Origin: Bugula neritina
Lineage: Eukaryota; Bryozoa; Gymnolaemata; Cheilostomatida; Bugulidae
Direction of reading: 5' to 3'
Assembly (NCBI GenBank): GCA_964035545.1
Contig: OZ037767.1
Location: 28,937,628 to 28,997,627, forward strand
Length of the DNA: 60,000 nt
The translations under genes and the position numbers were made by a program. Below the pieces are notes generated by a model that saw only the letters and a program-made list of their open reading frames with translations, was not told the DNA's origin and made no database searches. Positions 36,220 through 51,200 of the stretch are shown here, piece after piece. The stretch's first letter is position 1. The number at the start of each line of letters is the position of its first letter.

Positions 36220-39200
36220 ATGATTTCGAGTTCTGATAGTGGTAAAGATAGTAATATTAGTAACCACTCTCAGTCTCAAGACCAGGGGCAGGTAAATTTC
36301 AACTTGAAGCATTTTGATTTTCATTTTAATTTACTTGTAGACTAACACCAACGGTAACTTACAGTTACTCACTAACAATAGCTGTAGCTTATACTGTATA
36401 ACTATAAATATTAATACTAATACTAATAGTAATACTAATACTAATAGTAATACTAATAGCAATTACCATTAATACCCTGTGGCCTGTGGTCATTAATCAG
36501 ACTGATAGTGATACTGATAACTCACAAGTCATAGTCATTAATGATTAGACTTACTCTTAGTCTTACTTTTAGTCATTGCTGTTAGTGTTAGTATTACTAA
36601 TAGTATGAAGACTAGGATTAAGAGCAAGTTATACCTATAGTTATAGTTATAACTCTAAGTATAACTAATACTATAACATCAACTATAAAGTACAAGTTCA
36701 CTGCAAGGCTTTTTCATTCTGACTCATACAGAAAAAGTCAATTTGAAATTTAACTTCAAGTAAGTTTTAGAAAAAATTATGTTGCTAGACTAAGGCAAAC
36801 CCGCAAAGGGTCGCGAAATGGAAATTCAAATGCCAATTCATTCTAGGTATGTCAAATTTAAATTATCATTACATTCGCAAACATTTGTGACTTAGTCTCA
36901 CGACTTGCGAAGTCAGTTCGAGAGGCTGTTTATTACCACTAAGATTAACCATATCACTCACACTTTCGTATCAATTACTCTCAGTATGATTGTGGTTAGC
37001 AATGAGTTAAATTAAAGTAATCATTACATAAAACTTTGAGTTTAGCTGCCACTGTCCGCATTACTTAAACTTACTTTCATTTTATCCCAACCTGTAGTCA
37101 TACTCACTGTTGCTTACTCTCAGTTATTTGTCACAATGATTGTGGGTTGAAACCTGTGGCAAATGAATTTAGTTTCTTTGTGCTAGTCAGCCAGTCACTT
37201 AGTTGGTGAAAATTAACGGGCTTATTGACAGTCATGTTACATTTGCTGAAGGAAAACCATGAAGCAAATTTAAAAACTAATTAACCCTAAAAGACCAAGT
37301 AAAGAGAAATTAGTCGATAATTAACACTCTGTTCCTGATTGTGTAAGTCTATGACTATCCAACTTTCAGTTGTCATACAATCTTAACACATGTGGAGATT
37401 AACTGTAATGATTACAATAGTATACTAACATATAATGCTATTTGGTGAGGAAATAGTTTTAACAATTTTCAACAGACTTGTTTCTGTATCATTTCTGTTG
37501 AAAGTAATGCAAGTGGCAATAAGAGCTGTAAATTTAAAGTAACCTTGATATTTTTATCGCTCTCTTAAGATTTTAAAGACTAGTGAATCGTTTTCTAATA
37601 AAAGTTTGAACTTTAAAACTAACCTTTTGCAGTAGTTAGAAATGAATCAAATTTTTAGTATTAGTTTCTAGTTTCTATACGAAAATTACTGAAAAACGTT
37701 CATTACATTATTTTAGCCAAAACTGAATTATCTGAAGTGGTTGAAGACTGTATTGGGTTTCTCTTGTACTTTAAATTTTAAGTGATTCAGAATAAACAAT
37801 AGGGCTTTTGTGTATCAGTTATCATAAAGTGAAGGTTTTTACCTTAGATCTACTTTTATGAGAGAGTGTAGGCATAGGAGATCTTTTTATTAGTGGGCAA
37901 TATATTGGTTATACAGTTATAGAAACTAGGTTGACAGCAAAGTCATTAAAAAATAATTAATGTGTTGATATAAATCATTGATAGAACTGTATTTTTTATT
38001 TCTCCACGCTAACTTACTACATCTAGGTTAACCTACTGTATCTAGGTTAATTTACTATATTTAGAGTCTATGCTATTTTACTATATCTAGACTATATTAC
38101 TATATCTAGACTATACTACTATATCTAGACTATATTACTATATCTAGACTATACTACTATATCTAGACTATATTACTAGCCTATCATTATTGAGTGATTA
38201 CTAACAAGGCCCTTCTAGCTGTACATCAGCTGCCATATGCAAATTATTTCCTAATATACAGTCTAGCATGTGGTTTCGAACTCACATGCTTCACATGCCA
38301 GGTGATGGAGGTGAAAGGTGATGGGCTTGATGTGCACAGTGTCAACTAAGTGAAAAGTTTGCCAATGCTTTGAATCTATAAATTACTTGTAAAAAATGTG
38401 GGCTAAAACCTTCCATTTAAGTTATTTTTAGCATTGCCTACAGTTTTATCCTCACATGGTTAGAGAACTCTTTGAGTGCATTTCAGCAACTCCATGCTTT
38501 AGTTTACAGCCACTACTTGTGCTGTGTAAACCTGTAATTGCAACTTCTGTTATCTTATAAACTAATTCAGTTATCACCATTTCCTGAAAAATTGTTGATT
38601 ATGTAACCATTTGAAGGGAGTTGTTAGTGAAATATGTTATCTACTGATCACTGTACATCTTGAGAATATGGTATGACTGTGAGTATGGATCTCTAGCTGT
38701 TAGTTAGACATCACGTTGGCTGGTAATGGTGGAGAGACTGGAAGTCATTTAACAAATTCTTTGTCAGTTATTTGTCATGTTTCCAGTTTTCCTTTTGTGT
38801 TTTTTACTTGATATGGGGAAGTGCTGTCTTGCAGAGTGCAGTCTTGATTTTAATAAAACTTACCATTAGCACAAAGTCTTAATACCAGACAGAGCATTCT
38901 GGCGTTGTTTCAACATGTGAAAACAACTCCAAAACTAAATACAATAATCTAATGCAAGCAACAGCATAAGGAGTCTAATTCTAAGTGCAAGTTGAGTGTT
39001 GAAGTTCTGTTGAGTCGTGCACATTGCACACATGTCATACTGCACTCAAGTCCCAGGGAGACCAATCAGGCTTGCCATTATAATACAGCTTAACCTCTTC
39101 AAGTGTTCATTCTCTCCATTATACACTTTAACAATGTACCATAGTTTTTGTTAGATATTATCTGTGCACGAGCCTGCTATGTTTGCCAAATTATAAAATG

Positions 39201-42200
39201 TGAACTTTTATTGACATCGAAGTTAAGTATCTTTCTCTCTCACTGGCAAGGTGGTGGGGTGATGCCACAAATGTTATAATTAAATTATACCATTTAGAAT
39301 CCAAATGACTAAACAACTGTGCAAGATGTTGAATCTACCTGTAATTGATAGGCATGAGGTCATCAGTTCTAACCACTCGAAGATAATTATAATAATAATG
39401 GGCACAATGGATATACTACTTGAATATAAATTGTATATAAATTAGAATGCATACACTGGGCTCTAGAGCTTCTATCATGTAAATACTATATTTGATAGGA
39501 GAGTCACAGAGTAGAGGTGATTGAGACGAGACTGACTGTCGGCTCGGAGACAAGCTTTCATAAAATATTTGTAAGAGGCCCTGGGAGGTCTATCAGGTAG
39601 GTTCTAGTACAATAAGCGAGTGTTGTGTCACTTACAATATGTACTGTGTGTAGTAGTTACTGTAGTAGTCTGTACTTACTGTAGTTACTGTAGTAGTCTG
39701 TAGTTACTGTAGTAGTCTGTGGTTACTGTAGTAGTCTGTAGTTACTGTAGTTTATAGTTACTGTAGTAGTCTGTGGTTACTGTAGTAGTCTGTAGTTACT
39801 GTAGTCTATAGTTACTGTAGTAGTCTGTACTTACTGTAGTTACTGTAGTAGTCTGTAGTTACTGTAGTAGTCTGTAGTTACTGTAGTAGTCTGTAGTTAC
39901 TGTAGTAGTCTGTAGTTACTGTAGTAGTCTGTAGTTACTGTAGTAGTCTGTAGTTACTGTAGTAGTCTGTAGTTACTGTAGTAGTCTGTAGTTACTGTAG
40001 TCTCTAGTTACTGTAGTTGTTATGCTTCTAGTTATCACAAGCTGTAATATTTATCTGCCCTTTAAAATGATTCAATTTGACTTCTGGAAGTGATTTTTAG
40101 AGTTACTAAACTCGCTTTTCTGTGCCAAGTTTAGCTTGCAGATGTCGATATTATTTTATTATATCTATGAAGAGGGGAATACAGTTCTAACTATTAATAC
40201 ATAAGTAAAGAATAATTAGCTGTGTTAACCTTGTAACTGCCAGCCAAGTGTGTATAATTATAATACTTATTGATCCAACATGTAGCTACTGCATGTCCTA
40301 GAAGTTATGATATTCATTTTTTACACCAGAGAAAAATGTAGGCTACAGTAACTAGTAGCTGCACCCGATTACTGCTGGAAGTAGCATGTCAACAAGAGGT
40401 TACCATGGTTACGTGTATAAAAATGTTAATAATTATAGTGTTGCTCACAGTGCAATGGGTTGATTTATAGTATTTTTGGCTAAATTTGTGTTGCAAGTCG
40501 GTAGTTGGTGTTAGTCACCCAACTTTACACCACTCTTCCGTGACAGAATTTCATTTTATCATGCGTTTTCATATCTGATGTTCAGTAAATGCACGTTATG
40601 TAATTCTTGAGTCAGTTCAAATGAGTGTAGCTATGACCAGCAAACCAGTGTTGTCATTTCACTTGGAGTTTTGCCACCTTACTTTGCCCTTATCTAAACA
40701 AAGGAGTGTTGACTGGATACATATATAGACTGTTTCTGGCCCTTTATAGTATGCTCACACTTATATATTATACACGCATGTTGTTTGTGTTTCAGAGAGG
40801 CTATTGAGCCAATATGCATATCTAAAGGCATAGAAATCTCTGACCTAGGTGTATATGTAGGCAGCGAGCGAGCGGCGGCGCTGCCTCTAGAATATGACAT
40901 TTATTTTCTTACTGGACATGCCTTGCATGTAGTTGGTAAGATAACTATTGCTGCCGGGTGACAGCGTGTCTGCTGCTGTACTGTTATGGTGGTGGTTGAG
41001 GGGGCAGGGGTTCTTAGCTGCTACTTTTCTAACTTATGGTTGCAGACTATATTTGTGTCTCTCATCTCAGACTATATTTGTGTCTCTCATCTCAGACTAT
41101 ATCTGTGTCTCTTCTCTCAGACTATATTTGTGTCTCTCCTCTCAGACTATATCTGTGTCTCTCCTCTCAGACTATATTTGTGTCTTTCATCTCAGACTAT
41201 ATCTGTGTCTCTCCTCTCAGACTATATCTGTGTCTCTCCTCTCAGACTATATTTGTGTCTCTCCTCTCAGACTATATTTGTGTCTCTCCTCTCAGACTAT
41301 ATTTGTGTCTCTCATCTCAGACTATATTTCTGTCTCTCCTCTCAGACTATATTTGTGTCTCTCCTCTCAGACTATATTTGTGTTTCCTCTCAGACTATAT
41401 TTGTGTCTCTCATCTCTTGGCTTAGTATTGCCATTTTTCAATTCATTTAGGCTTCTTCATCTAGTATACTGATCTAAAATATGGTGTATGGCAATACATC
41501 ATATGCTCTGAAGATTGCAAGAGCTGTGGTTATTCACACTGCTCATCTATGGAGCTTCTATAACCTAGCCTCTGGGGCTACACTGTGGTGAAGGAGCACT
41601 AAGGCTATATAATCATCACATATATTATTAGTCTGGCAGGAAGCAGGTTATTTATAGCTGAGCAGCTAATAGTACTACTGGTACTACAGCCATCAAAACA
41701 GGATCTATTTTTCATAAAATTGAAAACAAATTTTCTGATTCAATTTGTAAAATAATCACTGGATGTAACTTGAAACTATTGCAATATGGTGGAGCTAAAC
41801 TACAGCTAGAAATACACAATGGTCTACCTGCAAGTAGTGACTAGACGTTGTATTAGCTAGCTAATGGCAGCGAACCTTGGACATATTGACAAGTTTAGGG
41901 GGTAGATGCAGTTGTATAATTAATTTATTATATAGTCTGTGTATTAATATCTGTATTTATAATGTTACATAAATCAACTTGAAGTAATGAGTTGAATTCT
42001 CTGGTGACAGTAATTGGTCTGGACTGAGGAATCTTCACCAGTATTTACTTACTGGAAGTAATCTTAAAGGTAGTCTGTCAGTGTTCTCTCTATTCTACTC
42101 TCTGGGGTGTGCCTCGGCTTATGTTAATGTATGTCTAATACTTGCCCAGCTTTGGTAATGTCATCAAGAGAAAATAACTCCTAATTCTTCATATCGCTTG

Positions 42201-45200
42201 TGCTGTACGTGGGAATGCTCTTATCTGGTGTTTTCTAGTGCCAAGTTTTCTAAACTCAAAGCTCATAAGCTAATTTCTGTCACAAGCTGGAATATATTAT
42301 GCAGGCAGTGTTCACTGTATGTTTCAATAGGCGTATCTCATACTATAATCCAAAACTGTTTTATAGAATAACTATGCCGGTTGCACAGAGCATTGCCTTG
42401 AAAGTTACACTTTCTGTCTTCAGATTATAAAGCTCCGGTAGTTCCATTAGACGAAGTAGATTACAGACTCCTCAACAAGAAATCCAAGTCTACGCCGTTG
42501 ACACAGCATAAGAAGCTGTCTGAAGTAGGCGTAGTCAAGACCACACCAACAGCTCACCGCAAGAATAAATCCGCTAGCAGAGTATCATCTTTTGCCTCCA
42601 GAAGCAAAGAGCCGTTGTTGAACCAGAAGTTCAAGCCACCACTGATTGCCAACAAGTCAGCTCCTAGCAGTAAAGACAGATCTGCTCTAGCAACCAATAC
42701 CTCAGAGGTGAGTTTACAGTGGTAGTCATGGTAACAGTAAATGTTGGCATAAGGTGAGTATGGTGACCCAGTTTCCTAACTGTGTGTGACCCAGTTTCCT
42801 AACTGTGTGTGACCCAGTTTCCTAACTGTGTGACCCAGTTTCCTAACTGTGTGACCCAGTGCAATTGTGACATACGGCTCATATAGCATGTGAACCCTGT
42901 TTTTGCTGGCCTTTCATGCTAAAAAGGGCATGGGGTGAGTAACTCCAAATATCAGTAACTGGTCTTTAGCTTATCTTTTACATGTTATTGAAGAGTACAG
43001 CAACAGGCAGCTAAGTTTTTAGTCTGAAATTTGCTATAAGCCGCCCCGAGTTGAGGGTGATCAAGTGCAGCAGCTTGGGGTTCTTGAGTTTGGAGTTATG
43101 GGGTTTTGGGTTAGAACTTTGAACCCCTCAACTCCAAACTCAGGACCTCAAACTACTGCACTCAGTAACCCTCAACTCAGGGCTGCTTATAGCAAATTTC
43201 TCTTGGTTTGGCCTAAATTTAGTTATGTTAACGCTGGGCTTTAGCAACTTTTCTTTTCTAAAATAACTTGAAAGTGGTGAAATTATGCTGGAGCAGCTGA
43301 TGGTAGCCTGCTTCAAGTGTCACTACTAAATCATTCACTGAAATTCAGCAGTAATTTAGATATAGTTGTGCAGTAAATAAATGAGGAGGTTTTATTGCTC
43401 CGTGGTCACCACAGTGAGAGATTGTGCTGTTTTCTTAATGTTGTTTTTTAAGAAATATTCGTGGAGTGAGTCTGCGGAAACTAGACTTACATCAAGTGAT
43501 TCATGTTGGTACAGTTTTCGTTGTTGTCTGTTTGCAATGAGAAGTTGTGTCCCCCTTGTTAATAACTTCATGGTTTTATTGCCACGGGATTCAATGTCAG
43601 GTGTTGTACTAAAGTAAGCATTGGAGTTGTCACTTCTTTCTAAACTTCAAGCTAATAAATAGGCTGAGCTTCAATTTTTTTAATATTTTTCATATTTGAA
43701 GTGTTTTATGATAGCCATAGTAATGACACACCTTTATTCTGTATGATATAAAGTTACGTAATGATGTCTAGCGACATAGATGAAGGTTGGGTTACTTCTA
43801 AGTAGTCACTTTAATTAGATTTTACAACCTCTCAATTGTGTGGGTGGAGATGCACAGATATAGTTATGTAACTTGTGAGTTTTATCACAGGCTTTATATT
43901 GTTGTAATCAAGGGTAATGCTTGTAACTTGACTCAATTATAGCTTGGAAATTGACGCCTCAGTGCTGGCAATCTGCCAGTGCTGACTTCAGCTAGTATCT
44001 GTCTGTCTGTCTCTCTAACGTCATGTACGTGTACCTTCACTTAGGAAATATAAAAGTTCCACTTTTCACGAATACAGCTAGAAAGCAGCTAACAGTATTA
44101 TAAAATGTCAGCAACAGCTGTATAGTTTCGATATAGTTACTAAACATTAAATTGTAAACAAGACTATACTAATTTATTTTGGCCATTAGCTGTCATTTAG
44201 TACTAAGTAATAATCATTACATTTTAAAGACATACTTGTATAAACAGTGAGAATTAAACTAGTGTATAACTACTGTTACTGCTGCTAGTACAGACTATGA
44301 TGGAGTCATGTGCTACTGTAGAAGGCAAACTAAGATACAAGGTGTATACTAGTAAACCACGCTGGTCAATATAATGTTATCAAGATATCATAGTGTCTAT
44401 TAGCTAGCTACTGCCTTTATTAGCTTGTGTTAGGAGTTGTCTATACCGGAGGGAGACTGATATAGGGCAGGATATGTAATTGTATAATAATACCAGACTG
44501 GTGTTGGAATGAATTAGTTATTAGACGGATAAATGATTATTCAGATGGCCGGACATTTACATTCATTTCTTTGTTAATGTTTGTTTAATACCTGATTGAC
44601 TATTGACTTTTCACATAACCACTTTTTCTTGAATAAAGCTTTGAGCTGAAGCCAGTCGATATGAACATTTGTTAGAAGTGATTACAGTGCTGACTCTGTG
44701 CTTAGCTCATGATTTGCCCGCTGACCTTCGGCTCTGTCACTCAAGGTACCAACTGCTGGACCTTTGGAATTATTTGCGGTAGGAATTTATCTCGAGGGTG
44801 AATTATTTTATCTGATATTTGAAAGGAATTTTACCTCTCAAAGCAAAGTTGAATAGTTTAGGCGCTACTAGTAGTGTTATTTGAATGTTCTAGATGTGTA
44901 GTGTAGTCAATTGTGTAGTGGTACAGTTCTATATCTGGTACAGCTCTATATCTGGTCCAGTTCTATATCTGGTCCAGTTCTATATGTGGTCCAGTTCTAT
45001 ACCTGGTCCAGTTCTATCTCTGGTACAGTTCTATATCTGGTACAGCTTTATATCTGGTCCAGTTCTATATCTGGTCCAGCTCTATATCTGGTCCAGTTTT
45101 ATCTCTGGTCCAGTTCTATATATGGTACAGCTCTATATCTGGTCCAGCTCTATATCTGGTCCTGTTGTATATCTGGTACAGTTCTACAGTGATGTGAAAA

Positions 45201-48200
45201 AGTTTAAGGACGCTTGCAGAAATTTCTACGTATCTTGTTTAATAGGCATTTCTTGTAAATTCTTAATATTTTCCTGCAAGTTCTATATATCAAAATGACC
45301 CTTAGAATGTGCTCTACAATTTCCATCTTCTAAATTCTTGCTGTTGTGATGTTTTCTACCCATTTTTGGGCCAACTGCACAAGCAGCTAGGGAAGCGCAA
45401 CTCCTGTATTTTTATGTAACCAAAGTTTATCAACTTTTATAACCACAAAAGGCTAAATAGTGAAATTAGATGTTGTGCATGGCATCATGATATCATAAAG
45501 TATGACTTCCTTTTATAATTTGAAATATGTCATTTAGTTGTGAGCTTTTACATGGTGTCTACTTGGGCGCTGCGCATAGACTAAATGAGAGCTGTAAATC
45601 TTCCTTCAGAGGCAAAGTTTGTAATAATTTTCTTGCACAAAGAAGGTTATTCAATTAGGAAAGTATCTGAAAAGATTGGCAAAGTAAAGACAACTGTACA
45701 TCAAATTATCAAGAAGTTTATGGACACTGGTAGTGTAGCAGATGGACCTGAAAATGGCCGACCAAAAATAAGCACACCTAAAGATGACAAGGTTCTCATT
45801 GGGATCAGCAAGAAAGATTGCCATAAAACAAGTCTTGAGTAGGCAAAGAATAGTCAGAATCAACAGGAACACCAGCTTCAACGTCCCTGATAAGGCAAGA
45901 TTGCTGAGCCATGGTTTACATGGCCGCAAAGCAAGAGGAAGCCTCAACCAACCGAGAAGCAGCAAAAAAGCCAGTTACGGTGGGCCAGGGAGCCTGGTAA
46001 TTAGACAGTGAATGATTAGAAAAAAAGTAATTTTTTCAGATGAATCCATATTTAATGTGAACAATCATGCTGGAAACTGTTGTGTTAAAAGGTACCAGTA
46101 TGAGAAATATAACCCCTAATGTATTCTTCAAACAATTAAGCACCCTATTGGTGTTATGTTCTGGGGTTGTATAAGATCAAAAAGTGCAGCCCGACTCAGT
46201 AGTTGCTTTGGAATGATGTTAATGCTCAAAAATATATGGAGAATCTCAATGCTAAACATCTTCCAATCATAAAAAACTTCTTTTTAAATGAAATTAACAT
46301 ATTTGAAGATGACAATGCACCATGCCATTGGGCAAAAACAGTTAAAAAGTGGATGAAAAAGCAGAGGGTCTAAACGCTTAACTGGCCAGCACAAAGCCGG
46401 GACTTGAACCCAATAAGAAATTCATGGTCAAGAATGGCTAAAATAGTCTCTTCACAGAAGTCAACAACTAAGGTGACACTCATAGAGCCTGTAATTCATG
46501 CATGGCATCATGTCGTGACTGAAAACGAGTTGGAGAAGTTGTACAAGTCGATGCCTCGTCGCTGCCGACTTGTGATTGAGAATAAAGGCTGGCCAACAAA
46601 ACATTGATACTAAAATTTAAAGCACTGTGTGTTGCAATGCTGCTATAATGTGTATAACAATTCACATATAATATTTTTCTATGTTTCAAGTAAAATATTC
46701 TGATGTCCTACAGTACACACAAATTGTGAGAACATTGAATAATTCCCATATATGCATAGTATCTCATTGTTTTACCCTAATTTTTAGAGGATGTAAAAAG
46801 AGACACTTATAATTTATATGAATGAGTTAAGGAGATCTTAAAGATCATTTTGATAGGCACCATGCCTATGGAAATGCATTAGTTATGTCTTAAAATTAGC
46901 TTGGAACATTGCTATTATAGAAAACAGGGAGGCGTCCTTAAACTTTTTCACAGCACTGTATATCTGGTACAGCTCTATATCTGGTACAGTTCTATATCTG
47001 GTACAGCTCTATATCTGGTCCAGTTCTATATCTGGTCCAGTTCTATATCTGGTCCAGTTCTATATCTGGTCCAGTTCTATATCTGTCGTGCCTATAAAAG
47101 AATTCCAGTGAATGAACCCCTCAACCTACTCTGCTTAAATTCTACCAGCTGTAGCGCATCAAGTTGAAACATTTCTACTCACACTCTCTGCATATAATCT
47201 CACTTGATTCTATAATTCAACTGAGTGTGTTTTCAGTTATCTGTAGTATTGAGGCTGCATTTGGATGGGAATCTGCATTTTGGTTAGATTCTGATTTGAA
47301 TGTGTGGGGATTTCTTTGGTAAAATAACCTTTCATTATTGCAGTTACATTTTGTTTGTGTAGTGTTTCGCTAAATTCCATGTTTACATCTGTATCAATAG
47401 CCATTTGGCTGGAAATTTATTGCACTAGTTTCTATTATGCTATTTTGGTTTAGCTTAGGTTTTTATTTGTGGAGTAAGAATTTGGAGTTTGACTTTGACT
47501 TTGGGGTAGACGACTACTGATGCTAGATGCTAGCTGGAATCCCGATGTCCCCATTTTGATATCTATAAGCAATAGTCACACCAGCAGAGGTAGAATTTGC
47601 TGTTATGGGAGGGGGGAGGGGGGAAGCAGCACATGTATCACATTCATGTTGCTTTGTTTTAACAAACTATTAAATAATTTGTTTACAATTAAATTATATT
47701 AAAGTGTAAACAATCAAATGACTGTTTAGAAATTTGCTGTAACAAGTTAAATGCAAATTTGATTAAAATTAACAGCATACAAGATGCAGTATTAAAGCTT
47801 TTAATATGCTTTTATCTCAAAAATTGCCGCAGAAGTTCAAAACCTAACTTTTTTGTTTTTACTAATAAATGTGGTTTTCCATGCTAGCATTTGCAATGAA
47901 AGACAGTTTTGTTGGAATGTTGGAACTAATGAAATTTGTTCAATAAATATGTGTTGAAAGTAGCTAAAGTATGTTTTCTATTTATGTTGGACTTGCTAGA
48001 TAAACATGTTACTTGCTCAAGATGATGGAACTGTTTCGGACAAGGAAATGCAACTCCAATGACTCTACCATTGTTACTGTTACTCTATTAGATTGGGTGT
48101 GGTACTGGTGTGACAGCGGAGTAGAAATGAAAATCTTTTTCCTTGATGTTTAATTTGTATGGGGAAGTTGTAAAGTGCACAGTCTATTTCTTCTCTGGTA

Positions 48201-51200
48201 AATATTATGGATATGACACAACATGCTGAGATGTAAATGATGTTGTTATTTTACCAAATATTGGAGAATCTGTTGTGGAAGAAGTTCACAGGTTGCATTT
48301 AAACCCCCAGCGTGATTTGTGATGCAGTGTGAGGTGTGTAATGTGGATATAATGACATGGAAAGGGCTATTGTGTGCTGAGGTGGACTTTGATATCATCT
48401 GACAGCTGATGCTGCCAACTATGTCGTATCTAAACATTGGTACATTTGTGCTGCTGCTGATGCTAATGTTTACTCAACTCTCTTTCTAGTCGCATCATTT
48501 CTCAGAGTTGTAGGGCATAGCATGCTCAGCTTGGTAAGTGTCTCACTGTAGTTTCCTAGGTCTAGTACTTGTACAGGTATTCTACTTCTTGCTCACTGTA
48601 GTTTCCTAGCTCTAGTACATGTACAGGTATTCTACTTCTTGCTGTAAGTCTCTCCCAGGTTTTCACTTTCAGCTCCTGTTGAACTTGTTTGAGATTTTGG
48701 AATTTGAACAACAAATTTGTTGTGCTAACTGAGCGCTTTGTTATATATTGGTATTTGTGTAGTTTTTCCGTAGTATTTATTAGAACTGATGAACTAAAAA
48801 TCTCACTCAGCTAGACTGAGTTATTCGCTCCTTTATGAGGATCAGATATTAAGTGTATGTTTAGTAATTTCTCATATAATGCCAGGGCTCAATGGAAAAA
48901 AAGGGAGGTCGGGAAGGGGGTATGTGCTAAGTTCCATTACTTTCTGACACTCTATAATAGTGGATCTAAAGCTATCTCTAACCTATAATTATCTACCGAG
49001 ATGTTTTGACTTCTACGATAAAATTAGTCAGTCTGAGTTTGTTATGACTAGCTCCTGTCACACAGGTATAACTTAGTGACTGTAGCTGACTCTACTTTCT
49101 CTCCTGTAGATGTACCCTCAAAGACTCTCAACTGGCAGCATGTTGGCTCAACCAGGGGGTAGACGACCCCGGCAGTCGGATGCCATTCCTCCCATGAACC
49201 TCTCTTCACGTCTACTAGGTTTGAGTGAAGGCAGTCAGAAACACTCAACTGTTGAGGATGACAACGGAAATGAGGTGTGTAATAAGATATAGTGGGCTTA
49301 CCAAGAATTAGCTATGCTTCCTAATCAATGTAGATTTTGAAAATTCAGGTAGTACATGAGGTGGACTTTTCAGCCCGCCTGATTTTTAGTGTTTAATTTT
49401 AGTTTATTTAGTTGTTGGATAATGCCTTTTTTAAATTGAAAAGTTTTCCTACGCTCAAACTTTACAGTTTTGTTCAGAATGTAAATTTAAAAGTCTTTTT
49501 GAAAATATGATTTTATAGAGATTGCAGTCACATGTGCAAGGTTTGGTACCTGTGATGCTATATTGGCACACATTTCATCTAGTTTAACTGGGCAGGCCCT
49601 TCATGTCACTAGCTCTAAAAAATGCCGCCTGTCAAACGAACATAGTGGACTTTAGATTCATAGAAGCCGAGTTACTAGGCTAGGCGTATTGAAAGGTTGG
49701 GACTGGCAGTTGGCCACCCGAAATATTCATTGCATTTTTGGCTAAGCTGTAGTAAACACCAATTGACCTCTAAACCCACATTCATGTTTCCCTCTAGATG
49801 TTATATTAATAGATGTCAGTGCAAGAGTACTAGTGTGACTCAATGACTCAGTATTATGTAATATTTCACCTGTAGGTGGTTCTAAGGTCCAACCAGGTTT
49901 GTATCCACATCTTATATAAATGTTTAGCTATGTGTATTATGTTCTAGAGTTTTCCTCTATCCTGTAGAAAACCTTCACACGTGCTCAACCCTCATAGCAG
50001 CACTACTGTATGGCCTCACCATGTTCTCAAGCAATACCCTGCTTTGCAGTAGTTAATATTTTCCTATTAATAACACTCACCTAATGCATTATAATTATTA
50101 CACACCATATTTTCCCACTTGCACGTATATAGATGAGACAACTCTTGTATATGTCATACTGCCTTGTGTCTTTCTACTCAATGTGGTGGTCTAATTGTGT
50201 GGGGATGTTTATTTCTTGTCTTTTGTGATTTCAATATGTAAAACTGTTGTGTATAACACAATGTAGGAGTACATTCAGCTTCCTATTATGTAGACATATC
50301 ATTTCTCTATAGTTGCATCATGCCTTCTGCCTGGTGATAATGTATATAACATATAATATAATATATTCATTTCCTCCCATGATGTTTCCTTTGTACAGTC
50401 ATACTTGTAAGACCAGTAGCCAGCGTACCACCACTGCTTGTAGTCATTTTGCCTGGACCTCAGTGTTAAACCCGCAGCAGTGAATGATTTTCATTCTTAG
50501 CCTATGCTTTTACAATGTTGCTTCTATTGTGACCCATGAATGTGCTGCCACTGTTAGTCGTGTATTCAAGCTGGTCAGTCTTGCTTCTCATTGCTCGACT
50601 GTGCGTAGCTCGGGTAAACTGTTTTATTTCCTCTTTACATCAGAAACACAGGAAACAGATGTCGCTTCCTTCGGATGACTTTCATCACGCCTCCGGTGAA
50701 ATTAGTCCCGGTGGAACCTTGGTGAAGAACCGAGGATCCTCTGCTAAGCTCAGTCTCTTCTCCCTGCAGCCACAAAATAGCAAGGTATACTCAACTGTTG
50801 CGTTTTATATTGGGAGTTGTGTCCTCTATGCTGTGAGTTGTTGAGAGCACAACTACTAATTGCAGTTTATATCTACATGATGAATGTATACTGTAAGGAG
50901 TTTGTAAAGTTAGTCTTGCTGTTTTGATGTTAATATGATTTCACTTTAGTTTAAACATTTACCAAAAATACTAATTATTGTAAAAGTGGAAATTTTTTGA
51001 AGTGTTTGAACTAATTTGAATGTAGTTTGAATGTAGTCTGAATCTAGCCTGAATTTGGTCTGATTATTCTACAATTGGTTCTCCTTTTCTCTCCTTTTGA
51101 GTTGTTATTATTTTGTTTTGCAAGTTGAGCTGTCCTTTAGTTCAGAAGGAGGTTGCATGCTCTAGCGTGTGAAATTTAAGATTGCGTTGATATGAAGTCT

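Noticed and set aside
39640-40018. Regular array reminiscent of CRISPR or satellite
   Set aside because: Direct head-to-tail repeats without unique spacers in an animal intron; an ordinary minisatellite.
40948-41472. Three overlapping plus-strand open frames of 129-174 codons
   Set aside because: Produced by a 25-base repeat whose length is not divisible by three, which keeps all frames open with the same peptide.
44894-45298. Open frames with YLVQLYIWSS-type peptides
   Set aside because: Pure translation of the 17-bp minisatellite; no homology or splice support.
45651-45965. Minus-strand frame of 104 codons inside the mariner element
   Set aside because: Antisense shadow of the transposase pseudogene.
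48491-48541. Possible PLEKHG5 exon between TTTCTAG and TTGGTAAGT
   Set aside because: Its only open frame needs a phase that neither neighbouring exon provides, and its length is not a multiple of three.
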